Source: Candidula unifasciata | Taxonomy: Eukaryota; Mollusca; Gastropoda; Stylommatophora; Geomitridae | NCBI GenBank assembly: GCA_905116865.2 | Contig: CAJHNH020007623.1 | Span: 47,501 to 111,500, forward strand | Direction: 5' to 3' | DNA length: 64,000 nt | Part shown: positions 41,352 to 53,436 of the stretch, one piece after another | Layout of the letters: every line of letters starts with the position of its first letter | Numbering within the stretch: position 1 is the first letter of the stretch | The notes under the pieces: model-generated | Seen by the model: the letters and a program-made list of their open reading frames with translations, nothing else | What the model was told of the DNA's origin: nothing | The model's database searches: none | Program-made: the position numbers and the translations under genes

Positions 41352-42439
41352 ATATAATTTTTACTGTCTCCATAGACGCCTCAACCTTGGGACTCAGGTG
41401 CCACCCCCCCCCACCCACACCCCCGTCTATACAATTTGCAGGCGGCTACACCCAGTGTCTTTGTTTTAAAGACTTCCTGTCTCTACCTATCTACCTACCT
41501 TTCCGGATTACTAATAAACTAAAAACATTGATCAACTTGTGCATGTGCACAATGGAGGGAATTGAATTCTATCATATAACAAGCTGTACCCGGCCAAGCG
41601 TTGCTGTGGCATAGTTTGGGTAAATGGAAAAGAAAGAAAATAGAAATCGCACGTGTCTAATATGGTTACTATCGCAATCATTGTCTGCTCAGATATAGAG
41701 ATAGTCTTCGATCCCCCCCCCCCCCCACCCCCACCACCACCAAATCCACCTACTATTCTCTCCCTCATCAAAGGTTTTTGGAAAAGAAAGACAATAGAAA
41801 TTGCACGTGTCTAATATAGTTAATGTCTGCACAGATATAGAGATAGTCTAGTTTTCCGACTTTAGAACACGCACCATATATTTGTGTCTTTATATTAGTG
41901 GTTGTTTAAATGGTGTTATTAGAACAGTAAAAAAAAAAAAATTGTTATTTGGATATCACATACTAAAGCTGTTTGTATTTTTGTAGGAGTCGGAAGTAAA
42001 GCTACTACTGTACTTGTAAAAAAACAAAGTTAGTCGTTAAAAAAAAAAATAGAATAGCGGAGGTAGCGTTAGTAAAATAAAAACCAAATTAAGTAATGAG
42101 ATCTTTAAAATCATGTGTTAAGCTCTTTAAGTTATCAGTTTCAGTCATCACACCCTCCCCTTCCCCCATCCACCGACTACTGCTCCCTCCCTCTTCGAAG
42201 GATTTGAAAATCATCACCTGGCGATATATTTTTTTTTTTTTTTTTGTAACTGACATTGCCATCCCTGTCCATCCGGACTAAAATGGGCAGCAGGTATTGT
42301 AATAGGTAGTAAATGGGGCTAGTGTAATATACACCACACCATCCTCCAAGTACCAGTACAACTACTACCACGACCACCACCACAATAGCTAAAATAATGT
42401 CACTGCTATCTGTTTTATCATCGGAGTAGACAGGGAGTC

Positions 42440-42600
42440 GTGAGCCAGAAGATTTGGCGCCGCATGGCTAGTGCTGTCGCCACGGACTGGTCAGGTTAGG
42501 ATGTATAATTTCGCTCCCCGACAGAAGAACACCATAACCTTACCGGCGGTTTCTGGCATGACAGCACTACTAGGTAACCGCCCAACCACAACTACTACTG
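42440..42600 (-). mobile_element. SINE-M copy, diverged
   Basis: GCATGGCTAGTGCTGTCGCC matches 43010-43030. The tRNA-like end, AGGTAACCGCCC, is degraded. Confidence 0.5.
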
Positions 42601-43007
42601 CTGCTGCTACTTTGAGTGGGTAAGGCAGTTACTGTGACCTAAATCTCTCTCCATAAGAAGTTTTGTGCCCCCCCCCCCCCCCTTTTTTTTTTCACAGACC
42701 ACTCTTTCCCTCATCGAAGTAGTTGTGAGAAAAAAAAAACAACCAAGTGAAAAGCAATAAAAACAGGAAAAATACACCATAATTAGGAAATGAACGCTAT
42801 AGTAAACAGCACAGCTTAAAATTCCAGCGCAGAGGAAATAATTAAATCTGAATGAAAAAAAAAGGAAATCTATGAAAATTCAATGTAACCATGCAACCGG
42901 AAAGTTTGAAATGAAATCATAAGTATGCGAAATGGTCAGATTTAATTATCAACTGGTTTATCCACGAATTTGTCTTTTTTTTTTTTTTTTTTTTTTTTTG
43001 TAATGGC

Positions 43008-43160
43008 CACATGGCTAGTGCTGTCGCCACGACAGTGTAGGTAAGGATTTTTTTAAATTTTTTTTAATTTTTGCCCCCTGGTTCTGCGGATTCGAACCCT
43101 GGTCTCCCGCACGGGAGCCCAGTGTTTTAACCATTTGGCCAAGTAACCACTCCACCAGAA
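43008..43160 (-). mobile_element. SINE-M copy with well-kept tRNA-like head
   Basis: The minus strand reads GTTACTTGGCCAAATGGTTA (A-box arm), then CTGGGCTCCCGTGCGGGAG and CAGGGTTCGAATCCGCAG (perfect B box). The head could fold much like a tRNA, but the sequence continues into a SINE body and T runs, and the cloverleaf arms are imperfect, so it is not called a tRNA gene. Confidence 0.75.
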
Positions 43161-43828
43161 CAATGAAAAGAGAACAAAACTATTTGAGATGTGTGTCCCT
43201 ACTACTGTGTCCAGATTATAACACAACTCAAAACCGCAGTCAATTGTTTTCTTACAGACAGATATTCCAGATATGTTATTTAAACGGCACAACAATAGAC
43301 ATCGCACGTGTCTAACACTGTTAATGTCGCAATCATTATCTGCGCAGACATCGAGATATTCCTTGATGCCCCCCCCCCCCCCTTTTTCAAATCCATCGGC
43401 TACTCTCCAACTAATAGAAGGTTGTTTGAGAAGACAGAAAATAGAAATCGTGTCTAATATGGTTATTGCCTGCACAGATTTAGAGAGAGTCTTGTTTGCT
43501 GTACCACGGCCTACTCTATTTATTAGAGAAGGCGTTGGCTGTACGTATCTCCCCTGGCATTCCGACCACTGCGCATGCGCATTTACGAACGTGGCTTTAA
43601 TTAAATGTCACTAAAATGGAAATATTAGGTTCGAATATTTTTCCAACAAATGTCTTCACCTATCTCAAACAATGATGGTAGAATTTCAAACCATGATGGG
43701 TAAAAATCCGGTATCAAAACAAATATATCCTGAAAATTTCAGCTAAATCAGTTCAGTAGTTTCCGAGTCTATAGATCATAAACAAACACACAAACATTGA
43801 TTTATATATATATATAGATAGATGGTAC

Positions 43829-44527
43829 GATAGAATCACTAATGTCGAATTTTGTGAGAGAACTGAACATATTCCAAAAAATCAAGAGATGAGGGGAAAA
43901 GGCAGGCATTGGATATGACATACGTTGAGAAAACCTGATAATAATGTAACTAGAATGTTTGTTATGTGGAACCCATAGTGTCAAATGAATACAGACAGAC
44001 CAAAAACAAAAACAAAAAAGCGAAGAGAAGGGAACAATAGAGTGAAGTTAAACAGATGAGAAGGGCATGTGGTGAACTGTGTGCAACAGAAAAGGAGAGA
44101 ACGAAAAAAATACCAAACCAACGAAAAGTAGAATCATGAGCATCACATTATCACAAAAGCAAACGACAAGTGAACGTTGCAGCCAGAAAGTCTTCATCAG
44201 CACAAAACAGAATATACAATAACACAAACACGAACAATAATACCAAAATAAGATCACTTAACTGAATTATTTCTGAAAGAAATCACATATCTGTCTAGCC
44301 TGTTGAATTTTTGACACATGTGTGACCACCGGGGAAAAAATACTAGCCAGAAAAAGATGTGAACGTCAGAGTTGGTTGAGGGCCTATGCTTTAGTGGGGG
44401 GAAAAGAGCAGAATAGGGTATTCTTTATTAGAAGCTGAAACTACCTTGCCGAGGGTGAGGCCGCTTCTCATTGACTGTAAGAACTATGTCGGTGGTAACG
44501 GTGCAAACAGCAGGACTTTCCAAACTT
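43829..44527. other. Unassigned A-rich stretch
   Basis: Purine-leaning plus strand with no recognised element or protein. Confidence 0.4.
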
Positions 44528-44539
44528 AACAAGTCATAG

Positions 44540-44762
44540 GGTAGTTTGTTTGTTTTAGTATCCAGAAGCCATGAGTTGTTAACCCTTAGGCTCGGTATTA
44601 TGGATATCGCAACCTTTCGGCCTTGATCCCATTGTAAATACCGTAAATCTGGGAGAAATGTGGCGTTTCTGCCTACCCCCGGGGAGCGAACCCCGACCAC
44701 AAGGACTTCGTCGCCCGGTCACGGCGCAATCCGGTTTAGCCAACTACGCTAGAGAGCCGGGA
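44540..44762 (-). mobile_element. SINE-F, full-length copy with target duplication
   Basis: Flanks AACAAGTCATAG at 44528-44539 and 44763-44774 are identical over 12 bp. The tail side reads TTGTTTGTTTTAGTATCCAG, exactly as in the 32-kb copy, and the head complement is AGCGAACCCCGACCAC and GCCAACTACGCTAGAGAGCC. Confidence 0.92.
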
Positions 44763-44774
44763 AACAAGTCATAG

Positions 44775-45620
44775 AGTAAAAAACAGGTAAAATGAGACAC
44801 CCTAATCCTCAGGGGTGGCTGTTGAAATGTGGATATAGATGTCCCATATTTGCAAAACTTTTGCTGACATGAAACAAATATACACCGACCAGGAAGTCAT
44901 CGGCTGGGGACAGCAGTCTGTCTAGAGAAGAAATTCACAGACCTCCTTTTTTCCGAAAGGTGCAGATAGTTCAGAAAAGCGTCACAGTCGAACCCGAAAA
45001 ACTACAACACCACACACGCAAGGCGACTGAAAAAAAAAAATTTAGTACATCTCTGGCAGGGCTGCCAATGGGATTTAAAAAGTTGACCAAAAACCCAAGC
45101 AATAGATAGATTTTCAAAAAAAAATCTAGATTGTTGAAAAGTACAAATTTTATAGTTACGAAACGAAACATTTACCCAATTTTTATGTAAGGATATATTT
45201 TTAATAAAACCCAGATATAAAAATTTGAACCCAAGGAGTCAAATAGAAAAAAAAAAAAAACAACAACAACAGATCTGGGGGTAAAAACCCATCATTGGCG
45301 GACCAGAGATTGTCTGGTGGAACGAAACAAATTTAATCTATCTCTAAGACCTTTCTACAAAGTGGACCGCTGGTGATTTCGGAAATAAAATGTAATCCTG
45401 TAATAATAATTTTAAAAAAATTGACCATCACCACGCTAGACTAAGGAATTTTAAACCCGAATACGGTAATGCCATTTCTTATGGACCTTAACTGATGATG
45501 CCTGTTAATTACCAGCTGAACACTGTTAAATAGGTCACACTCCTGCGATGAATCGGTGGCGCCATCTGGTGATGACAATAGAACCTAGCGCACTCATCAC
45601 TTTTTGTGTATGCGTTGCCT
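44775..45620. other. Unassigned stretch
   Basis: AT-rich; runs of A near 45030 and 45248. No gene recognised. Confidence 0.4.
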
Positions 45621-45769
45621 AATGCAGGGCTTTACAAAGTTTGTTACTTGTGACGTCTTCAAGCGATCATTGCGTGTTTCAAAAGTGTAGTCTGTGGGAC
45701 CTCTTCAAGCTATCTTTGTGGTTTTCAAAGTAAGGTTAGTTGCGTCTCCTTTACAGCCTTAGCAGCCTC

Positions 45770-45925
45770 TGGCTGTTGTGTGGTTTCTCTAGGAAAATGT
45801 ACGTCCAGTAGTTTGCCATTGCTTTTTGGACGGTGGGCCGCCTGATACCACTGTCGAAATCAAAACAAGGCGCATGGCCCGCAGCTGGGATCGAACCGCC
45901 ACCCCGGCATTTCGAAGCGAAGTAA
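45770..45925 (-). mobile_element. SINE-A copy, 3' end diverged
   Basis: CCAGTAGTTTGCCATTGC, GATACCACTGTCGAAATC, AAGGCGCATGGCCCGCAGC and GGGATCGAACCGCC give the SINE-A order on the minus strand; the A-box end is lost after GGCATTTCGAAGCG. Confidence 0.78.
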
Positions 45926-46567
45926 GACATGACATAATATATAGTGTCAGTAAAATTAAATATACTTTAACAAATTTAATCAGGTATGGGCTTTCTCGAA
46001 GCTAGATCGAATTACGGAAGAAATATATTGTGTGAAGTGACCTCGCTTCGTCTAGCCCTAATGTGCCTAAATATAACTGTTGTATAGTGTATATCTGAGA
46101 ACTGATCTAGTTTAACTGGCATCCGAACAGTGACTCTTTGTAAAATGTGGTGTCAAATATGCAGGCTGCTTCCCCCCCCCCCCTTTTTTTTTTTTTCCAA
46201 GAATGTTTTTCAAACTGCGGAAAAAAGAGGAAAAAGGGGGGGGGGGGTTCTCGTGTAAGTTCTATAACGAATGTAACATACTGTAGGTAGACAACTAGTT
46301 TAAAAAGTTGTTCTTCACAAGAATTTAAAATGGTAATCGAATTTGCGACTTGGTAGAATTTCAGCTCCAGCAGCTCCAGCCCTATCCAGGCGGCCATTTC
46401 CTTATTCCTCATAGGCCCTCTAGAACTACGGGGTGGAAAAGGTGGGGGAATGGGAGGGGGGAGGGGGAGGAGAGGCTGTTCCAGGTTTCGGTGTTTCCGC
46501 TTGTTATAATTTCATATTTGTGTTCAAGCCCAGACTTTATGTGAAAGCGAAATATAGAAAGACTTGT
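45926..46567. other. Spacer with C, T and G runs
   Basis: C run then T run at 46173-46197, G run at 46238-46248. No gene recognised. Confidence 0.4.
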
Positions 46568-46609
46568 CGTCATAGTAGTAGTACTAGCAGCAACAGCAGC
46601 AGCAGCAAC

Positions 46610-46694
<85 letters not shown>

Positions 46695-47061
46695 GTAGTA
46701 GTAGTAGTAGTAGTAGCAGCAGCAGCAGCAGCAGCATCATCAGCAGTAGTAGTAGTAGTAGTGGTGGTAGTAGTACGAGGAGCCGCAGAAGTAGTAGTAG
46801 TAGTTTTGTAGTAGTAGTTGTTGTTGTTGTTTTTGCTATTGTAGTAATAGTACCAACAGTAGCAGCAGTATGAGTACTAGCAATGGTAAAAGCAGCAGTA
46901 GTACAGCAGCTGCAGCATCAGCAGCAGCAGTAGTGGCAGTAATGAGAGTCAAAAAATAGTAGCGGTGGTGGTAGTAGTTAGTAATAGTAGCAGTAGCAGC
47001 AGCAGCAGTAGCAGCAGTAACAACGGTAGTAAAATAGCCGCATCAACAGCAGCAGTGGTAA

Positions 47062-47159
<98 letters not shown>

Positions 47160-47489
47160 AATGGTTAAATAATAATAGCAGTAGTGGTGATAGTAGTGTT
47201 GGTGGTGGTAGTAGTAGTTGTTGGTAGTAGTAGTTGGAGTTTACCAGCAGCGTAATATAATAGCAGCAGCAGCAGCAGTAGTTGTAATAGTCGTAGTAGT
47301 AGCAGTATTGGCACCAGCATCAGCAATAGCAGCAGCAGTAGTGGTAGTGGTGGTATTAGTAGTAGTAGTAATAGTGGTAGTTTACTACAACCATTACCAC
47401 TACCACAAAAGCTACTACTATTACTACCACTAACACTACCAAAACTACTACTAATACTATTATTACTACTGCTAACATCATCACCACAC

Positions 47490-47563
<74 letters not shown>

Positions 47564-47605
47564 ACTACTACTACTACTACTACTATTATTACTACTACTA
47601 CTACT
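46568..47605. repeat. Fold-back triplet region: (TAG/CAG)n then (CTA/CTG)n
   Basis: From 46568 to about 47385 the plus strand is made of AGT/GTA triplets with AGC blocks (pure runs at 46610-46685 and 47059-47158). From about 47388 to 47605 it is the complementary CTA/ACT with CTG/GCT blocks (CTGCTGCTGC near 47526-47561). The switch lies in TAGTTTACTACAACC. The region could form a long imperfect hairpin. Frames across it (poly-S, poly-V) are not genes. Confidence 0.92.
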
Positions 47606-47632
47606 CATGTTTATGGTGTGCCGTCTCCACAA

Positions 47633-47765
47633 TGAAGGTCGGCTACAGTGCACCTACGACTGTCTTTGTGGATATGACACGGACGTGGTAGGGGGTCCAA
47701 TCTCTTCTTTTGTGCGACTCTCGCACAACTGTTCGAAAACCACGAGAATGTACCGGCACCTTTTT
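47633..47765 (-). mobile_element. SINE-C copy, partial
   Basis: GAAGGTCGGCTACAGTGC, TTGTGCGACTCTCGCAC and CGAAAACCACGAGAATG correspond to the 32311 copy; the tRNA-like head is missing. Confidence 0.6.
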
Positions 47766-48334
47766 GTTTAGATATAATTGCTTTCCCCAGTGCCACTGTA
47801 GTAAACACTTTCTGGTGAGTACCGGCAGCTTTTTGTGTGTAGGGAAAAAGTCAGGTATTAAGTTAAAGTAAATAGTTTCAAACCAAACACTACATACCCC
47901 TGGCATACTTTACAGCTTCAGTAATTCGCATGTAACACTGGTGAAGGAAACAACAACACGTCTTGTGACCAAACGCGTTCCAGATAAATGGTTGAGGTCA
48001 GAAAGAAAAATATAGTCTACTTTTAAATCCAGGTTGAATGTCAGGACACCTCAAGTACACCTCCCATCAACATTGTGCCGAGCTGACCTAGGTCTGACTG
48101 TTTCACCTGAGAGGGCTACGGTGAAATAAATGCCTACTAAAAAGATTTGACTCTGGGAAACCAACAGGGGATCTCAAATGTTGCTGTGTGTGCTCTTACC
48201 CGGTAACTATTGTAGTGCAGTAGATAGTTAAATAGTTGTAGATAGATGAATGTTCGTCTTGGGTGACTACCGTTAAAGAGAAATTCCTACCAAAAGATTT
48301 AACTATCAGGGGATCTAAAACTGTGTTACAAGTC
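47766..48334. other. Unassigned stretch
   Basis: GGTGAGTACCGGCAGCTTTTTG near 47815 partly repeats TACCGGCACCTTTTTG at 47750. ACCTAGGTCTGACTG and neighbouring phrases show no coding match. No gene recognised. Confidence 0.4.
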
Positions 48335-48604
48335 GGGAGCTGTAAACCAGCGTCATTGCACACTGTTATAAACGCTCTGACACCAGTACAGACAGCTGAT
48401 AAGAAACTGTCCGCCTGTGTCGCAGTCCGCACGTAACTACAGCGATGTTTCTCCATTTACCCCAGAGTGTCACTCTGGTACCCATTTCCTAGAGGCTGGG
48501 TGAACCCTGGGAACCGCCTGGTTTCGAACACCGACCGTGGTTGTAGCGAGTCGCAGCTGGATTTGAAAGCGAGCCTCCTATCGACTGCGCTAACGCGGCT
48601 CTTC
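48335..48604 (-). mobile_element. SINE-G copy
   Basis: Colinear with 16930-17226. The minus-strand head GAGCCGCGTTAGCGCAGTCG (A box) is better kept here, followed by TTTCAAATCCAGCTGC. It contains the hairpin CCCAGAGTGTCACTCTGG. Confidence 0.82.
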
Positions 48605-48605
48605 G

Positions 48606-49440
48606 ATCTAAGCATGTAACATGTAAGCATGTATCCAAGACTGCTCAGAATAGTTCAACTGGATCACACTAAGAGCAGATGATCGTTTTTTAACGTCAAT
48701 GAACTTATCTCCGGCTGCAAGTCCATTGTCTGAAATCATCATCTCTGTTGTTTCGCTATGTGCTCTGAAGGTACAGGAAATAGGGTAGGTTTCAGCAGTG
48801 TTGTTCTCATGGGTAGATCTGCTTGATACCGTCTTCCAAGTCCTTTCCACCAATGGAAAAAGCTGCTATATTTGAGACACCCAATGCTAGATCATCTAAT
48901 CTTGCTTTAATTGGGTGTGACTGCATACTATTAAATGTGTCCATCTGGATTATAGTTTTAGTGTCTCTTCTATAGGACAATGTCCCCATTACAGTTACTT
49001 TCTGCATCTTAAGAATAATGCAGTTTTCATGGATCCTGTGATGAGTCTAATGGCTTGATTTAGCAATGTCTAATGATTGTAGATGAGAGTTAGCGGCTGA
49101 TGACCAAGCTGTTGCACCCACCAAACTCCATGTGGGGTCGTATCGCTCCATTACAAACGTTGTTTTAGGGTTTTTATATTCGCTCCCCAACTTGTACCTG
49201 CCAGTTTTCTAAGCAGCCCTAATCGTCTCCTGGCCTTAACTTCTACGTTTTCTAAACGTTTGCTTCACGTGAGCTTTTTTTTTTACCAAATGTCACTCCA
49301 AGATAAGTGGGCAAGCTTACATCTTTTAGCAAGGATGTTCCTTGGTGAATGCTAGCAACTTTGTCCCTGGGGGAAAACGTGAAAAGCGTTGTGGATATTT
49401 TGTCTGTGCTGATGACAATATGCCATTTTACTGCTTTATA
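48606..49440 (-). pseudogene. LINE reverse transcriptase, C-terminal half of the polymerase
   Basis: Minus-strand pieces in order: TKLLAFTKEHPC, then AHVKQTFRKRRS (frame break), GRYKLGSEYKNPKTTFVMER, SLVGATAWSSAANSHLQSLD, KVTVMGTLSYRRDTKTIIQM and MQSHPIKARLDDLALGVSN. This is the 'thumb' region after the YADD site in I/Jockey-type LINEs ('LEYGATAWSTAA.SHLQSLD...'). It has at least five disruptions and lacks the catalytic site. SINE-G abuts its 3' side. Confidence 0.82.
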
Positions 49441-49484
49441 TAAATGCTTACTTTACCTTTACTTTATCATAATAATCCTTTTGT

Positions 49485-49740
49485 ACCGTTAGCTGTTAAT
49501 TATATCAAGCTCGCAGACTATTCTTCCATTCAGTTTTATCCTGTGCAGTTCTTTTAATTTCATGAATGGAATCTAGTCCAGCATCTTTTTTGTTTCATCA
49601 GCGTTTGTCTTAGGGTTTCTTTTGGGCATCTTGGCCTTCTCAGTCGATTTGTTTCTTATTTCAGTGTCTGTTTTGTGATTCTCTGTTCGTTTCTCCATAG
49701 TGATGTGCCTAAATAGAGCCATCTTATAACTGTTGATACC
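49485..49740 (-). pseudogene. LINE polyprotein C-terminal scrap
   Basis: Minus strand reads KRNPKTNADETKKMLD then, after a frame change, SIHEIKRTAQDKTEWKNSLR, resembling the last helix of LINE reverse transcriptases ('A.DR..W'). Short and broken. Confidence 0.45.
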
Positions 49741-50189
49741 AACAACTGCCTAAACATTTCTCCTTATTTTGCTTGAATTCGTCACCAGGAATGCTAACCC
49801 AGGCAACAAATACTTGCAGAAATCAGAAGTTTAAGCTGAAATGTTCAAATATCGCAGCCGCTGTAAACGGACAAATATTAGCCTTTGGATGAACGCAGAA
49901 GAAGATGAAGAAGAATTGCACCCGATTAACGATCATCAATTTCCTTAGGCATTCGTATTCGAATGCATTCAACTTTAATTCCATGTCTTGAAAGGTTTTA
50001 CAAAACTGAAACATTACTAGAACTGAAATTACATAAATTCATTATAAAACTATACAATTTAGAACTTTTATTTTTTTAAGGTTTTAAAAAGCTGCTATTA
50101 ACTTGCCAATGCGTATCAAAATTTATTTCTTTGAGTTTCCTTGGCAATCAACCTTGTTACCTAAATAATTTAACAGGTCAGTGTCTCTG
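49741..50189. other. Unassigned stretch
   Basis: Contains GAAGAAGATGAAGAAG at 49899-49915 near a non-matching context; no element called. No gene recognised. Confidence 0.4.
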
Positions 50190-50720
50190 TTATATTTTGT
50201 TATCACAATCGACGTCACTGTACAGTGGGAATTCCCATACATGCTTATTCCTCCGATGCAGCAGCCACTCCAAAGTACTTCTACTAATTGTTCCCATGAG
50301 AAGCTGGTTATACTGTCTCCTATCTCGGCCTCGAAGACGGCATAAACGTGCTTCCTCATGCTTTACTCCCATGTCACGCAATCGTGTTAGTGTCAGGGAT
50401 TCCTCATTATCCATTAGCCCAGTCTGTACAGCGTAGACGATATCTGCTTGGTCCATGCTTCTTCCCACACGACAGTGCAATCATTGCCACTTGGTCCTCT
50501 CGCTCATTTCCCTTTACGCCCGCATGACCAGGTGTGTAGACCCAGATGATGGAGGTTAAGCGCGATTTTCGAATGCTTTCTACCCACTCAGAGCGCATTC
50601 CGCCTGTTGCTATTTTCTGAGGCATATTCATGGAGTCTGATACAATAACTGCCTGTGTGGCGGTTTGCTCGGATACCCATGCGTATGCTCTAGAAGCAGC
50701 GGCTATTTCCATAGTCATGC
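50190..50720 (-). pseudogene. LINE RNase H domain and C terminus, frameshifted
   Basis: The first frame (50718-50407) reads ATQAVIVSDSMNMPQKIATG (aspartate block) and IIWVYTPGHAGVKGNEREDQ (GHAGVKGNE block with the histidine kept). The second (50480-50190) reads MDQADIVYAVQTGLMDNEES to LEWLLHRRNKHVWEFPLYSD. The frame change lies between 50407 and 50480. The cysteine cluster seen in the other copies is lost (EFPLYSD). Inactive. Confidence 0.85.
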
Positions 50721-51460
50721 TTGACGTGGTTGTCTGGGTCAGTGACTCTAATTTGGTTTGTTACTATAGTTCTGTTTGTCTCTGTTGTGACGTATGCTTG
50801 ATCTGTTACAGTTTTTAATACATTTTCTTTTCACAACTGATTTGCAATTCGACCTCTTATACTATATTTCATAAATCCTAACTTTTGCTTACTTTCTGGC
50901 TTATTTTTCTCCACGTGTCAGTGTTTCTATTAGTTAACAAAGACTACTATGTATTTCTTCCGGCTATGTTCCATCGTTTCTACTAGATATGAAATAGACA
51001 TTTCTCACTCCATTGGTCTCCTATCTCCAATTTTTTTCCTACTCTCTATTAGTTATAAACCTTTCTTTCTTTTTCATTTCTCTAGCTGATAGGACATCTG
51101 CTACTTATGTTAGTTAATCTTCATCTCAACATCATGAGATAGGTTTCCTAGCAATACAATAACCCTCACGAACTCATATTCAAGGTGATGAATGACAGAA
51201 CAGCTTAAAAATAATCCCACTCGTTAGTTCGATCTTAACTTCTTTCTTATAATGGCAAGCGGGGTAACTCTATCCCTTGAAAAGAATTCTTTGCTATAGG
51301 AGGTATTGCTCCCCTTTCATTTTTTTAAAGATGGATTAGCAGAGGACAATGGTGAAATTTTGGAGAATTGTTTACAGTCGTTTGTCTTATTTCCCACCGC
51401 TCTACACTACCTCACTCCAGAGGCGGCGAAATGCAGAAAATGTGAGAGAGACAAAGAAAA
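50721..51460. other. Unassigned T-rich stretch
   Basis: Pyrimidine-rich plus strand, no recognised protein, terminus or repeat family. Confidence 0.4.
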
Positions 51461-51464
51461 TGTG

Positions 51465-51481
51465 TGGGGGGGGGGGGGGGG
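51465..51481 (+). repeat. Poly-G run
   Basis: About seventeen G residues after AATGTGT. Confidence 0.88.
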
Positions 51482-51578
51482 TGTAGGTAAGCCCCTGCAA
51501 ATATTCTGGAGAGCAGAGCTCGAAGCGATAAGCCGTGCATTATTATAATGTATATTATAATTTTTATAATAATTATTT

Positions 51579-51871
51579 GAAGCTAAACCCTGGCTTTCGC
51601 CTCGGGCCCTGAATACAGCCGGACCATAATTATGGCCTTTGTCTATACTATCATTAGCGATTATCTAGTTTCGTCCTTTTTAGGACGAAATTTTTTTTTA
51701 TTTGAAGCTCCACCCTGGCTTTTGCCAGGGGCGGCAATATAGGCAGGCCATAAATATGGCCAATTGTCTGAACGCGGTTTCTGGGACCTCTCCACGGTGA
51801 TCCTCATCCACATGGTGGCACGTTGTGTCATAGGGTGTTTATTGCTTGTGTGATGTCCTGGTGGGGTACAT

Positions 51872-51873
<2 letters not shown>
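51579..51873 (-). repeat. Family J copy with duplicated distal part
   Basis: CTGGCTTTTGCCAGGGGCGG, CCATAAATATGGCCAATTG, TCCTCATCCACATGGTGGCA and GATGTCCTGGTGGGGTACAT are the reverse complement of family J. A second, poorer copy of its distal part (AACCCTGGCTTTCGCCTCGG, CATAATTATGGCC) lies at 51579-51640. The proximal end abuts a GA array. Confidence 0.7.
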
Positions 51874-51946
<73 letters not shown>

Positions 51947-51955
51947 AGAGAGATA
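51874..51955 (-). repeat. (GA)n microsatellite joined to family J
   Basis: GA dinucleotides from 51878 to 51937, then a G run and GAGAGAG. In family J orientation it is a CT array directly upstream of the element, the same order as 2160-2253. Confidence 0.93.
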
Positions 51956-52560
51956 ATAGTCAATAATACAAAAATATATTTCAAATATTATGTTATGTAT
52001 ACGTACTTAAATTATAAACTTTGAAAAAAAAGCTTGTATGTATGGTTGTGGAGAAGACAGCTTAGCCCCCTCTCCCTTTCTGTTAACACATTTTTGGGGT
52101 GGAAGCGAGTGCTCAGCCCACCCACCCTCACCCCCTAAAATATCGCAGAGTGCTTCAAGGTGCCTAAGCCTCGAGGTTCTGACGCCCCCGCTCGACTCTA
52201 CTAAAAAAATCAGCGTAGCGTCGGCACATTCCACAGAAGATTTATAAGGAGCATAGTCACAAACCAGAAGGTTATCAATGTCGAGCTGGCTTTAAAAATT
52301 TTTTTTAACTCTTTTTATGACAGGGAACACAGAGGAGGTCAACCTAAACGAGAAGAGGTTCAATGGAGTGGGAAAATGAAATAAAAATTCTAATGGCGTT
52401 ATGGCGACAAACTGTCATCAACATATACATTTAAAAGTAGTAGTCATTGAGTCAAACAGATCCTGTGCAACCCAGTGACGTCTTAACACATGTGCCCGCT
52501 GGGCACGTTACCGGGGGCACCACGAGCCTAAAAGCCCCATGTTTACATGTTGTACATGTG
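51956..52560. other. Unassigned stretch
   Basis: GTGACGTCTTAACACATGTG and GGCACGTTACCGGGGGCACC near 52480-52520 look like a repeat piece but no second copy was found here. No gene. Confidence 0.35.

Positions 52561-52627
<67 letters not shown>
52561..52627. repeat. (TG)n-(TA)n microsatellite
   Basis: Short TG run followed by perfect TA dinucleotides. Confidence 0.93.
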
Positions 52628-52630
<3 letters not shown>

Positions 52631-52727
52631 TATTCATTCGTAGCATGTCCCTCGCGGAACCTCGCTGCCATAACAACCCTCCGGAAAACCTTCCTATCAT
52701 GAGCAAGATGTCCTGCGTCTGATACAC

Positions 52728-52733
<6 letters not shown>

Positions 52734-52810
<77 letters not shown>

Positions 52811-52822
52811 ATATATATATAT
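52734..52822. repeat. (TA)n microsatellite
   Basis: TA dinucleotides with one TTATA break near 52799. Confidence 0.93.
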
Positions 52823-53026
52823 GGTGTTTATAGAGGCAACCCATCTGACGGTTTGGCCTGGACACACGAGACCGAATGCAGACAGCAGGAATTTTGGCAT
52901 AAAGTGTCGACGCGTGTGGTTTATGTAATTCGCTATCTTGTCTCCAGAGAATTGCCATTTTGTGGCCAGAATATGATTATTGGGTGGGCATGAAATGGCT
53001 GCTATAGTATATGGTATTGTAAAACA

Positions 53027-53128
53027 GCTGAGTGAATTTGGCCCTTTCGTGTATGGACATTCGAGAAAGGGAAATCCGCTTTATGTATCTGCCACTACGT
53101 GTGAGTTATTGAATGAATGGGACAACAT
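53027..53128 (+). repeat. 100-bp direct repeat, first copy
   Basis: GTATGGACATTCGAGAAAGG, TATGTATCTGCCACTACGTG and GAATGAATGGGACAACATGT recur at 53993-54100. The first copy is followed directly by the GTTA array. Confidence 0.8.

Positions 53129-53436
<308 letters not shown>

Larger units (their letters stand above)
41584..43828. mobile_element. Composite repeat 'family K', probable retroelement remnant
   Basis: Begins CTGTACCCGGCCAAGCGTTG, a phrase seen near 5' boundaries of invertebrate retroelement 3' regions, and ends CAAACACACAAACATTGATT and TATATATAGATAGATGG, a common terminus of such elements. Between, a module AGAAATCGCACGTGTCTAAT, CAATCATTGTCTGCTCAG, GAGATAGTC and a C run is repeated (41640, 41800, 43295, 43445). 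A SINE-M pair is inserted inside. No coding sequence. Confidence 0.5.

Noticed and set aside
43085..43160. A possible tRNA gene on the minus strand
   Set aside because: A and B boxes are good, but the acceptor and anticodon arms do not pair well and a related copy at 42440-42600 shows it is a SINE head.
45620..45769. A hAT-like miniature element from GCAGGGCTTTACAAAGTTTG
   Set aside because: Only one end looks hAT-like and no partner end or target duplication was found.
46433..47653. Poly-S and poly-V frames of up to 162 codons
   Set aside because: Translations of the TAG/CTA triplet region.
48606..50720. One LINE copy spanning RNase H and reverse transcriptase
   Set aside because: On the minus strand RNase H (50720-50190) comes before the polymerase piece (49440-48606), the reverse of the order in this LINE type, so they are separate insertions.
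52452..52958. A 168-codon frame with poly-IY
   Set aside because: Caused by TA repeats; no domain in the flanks.
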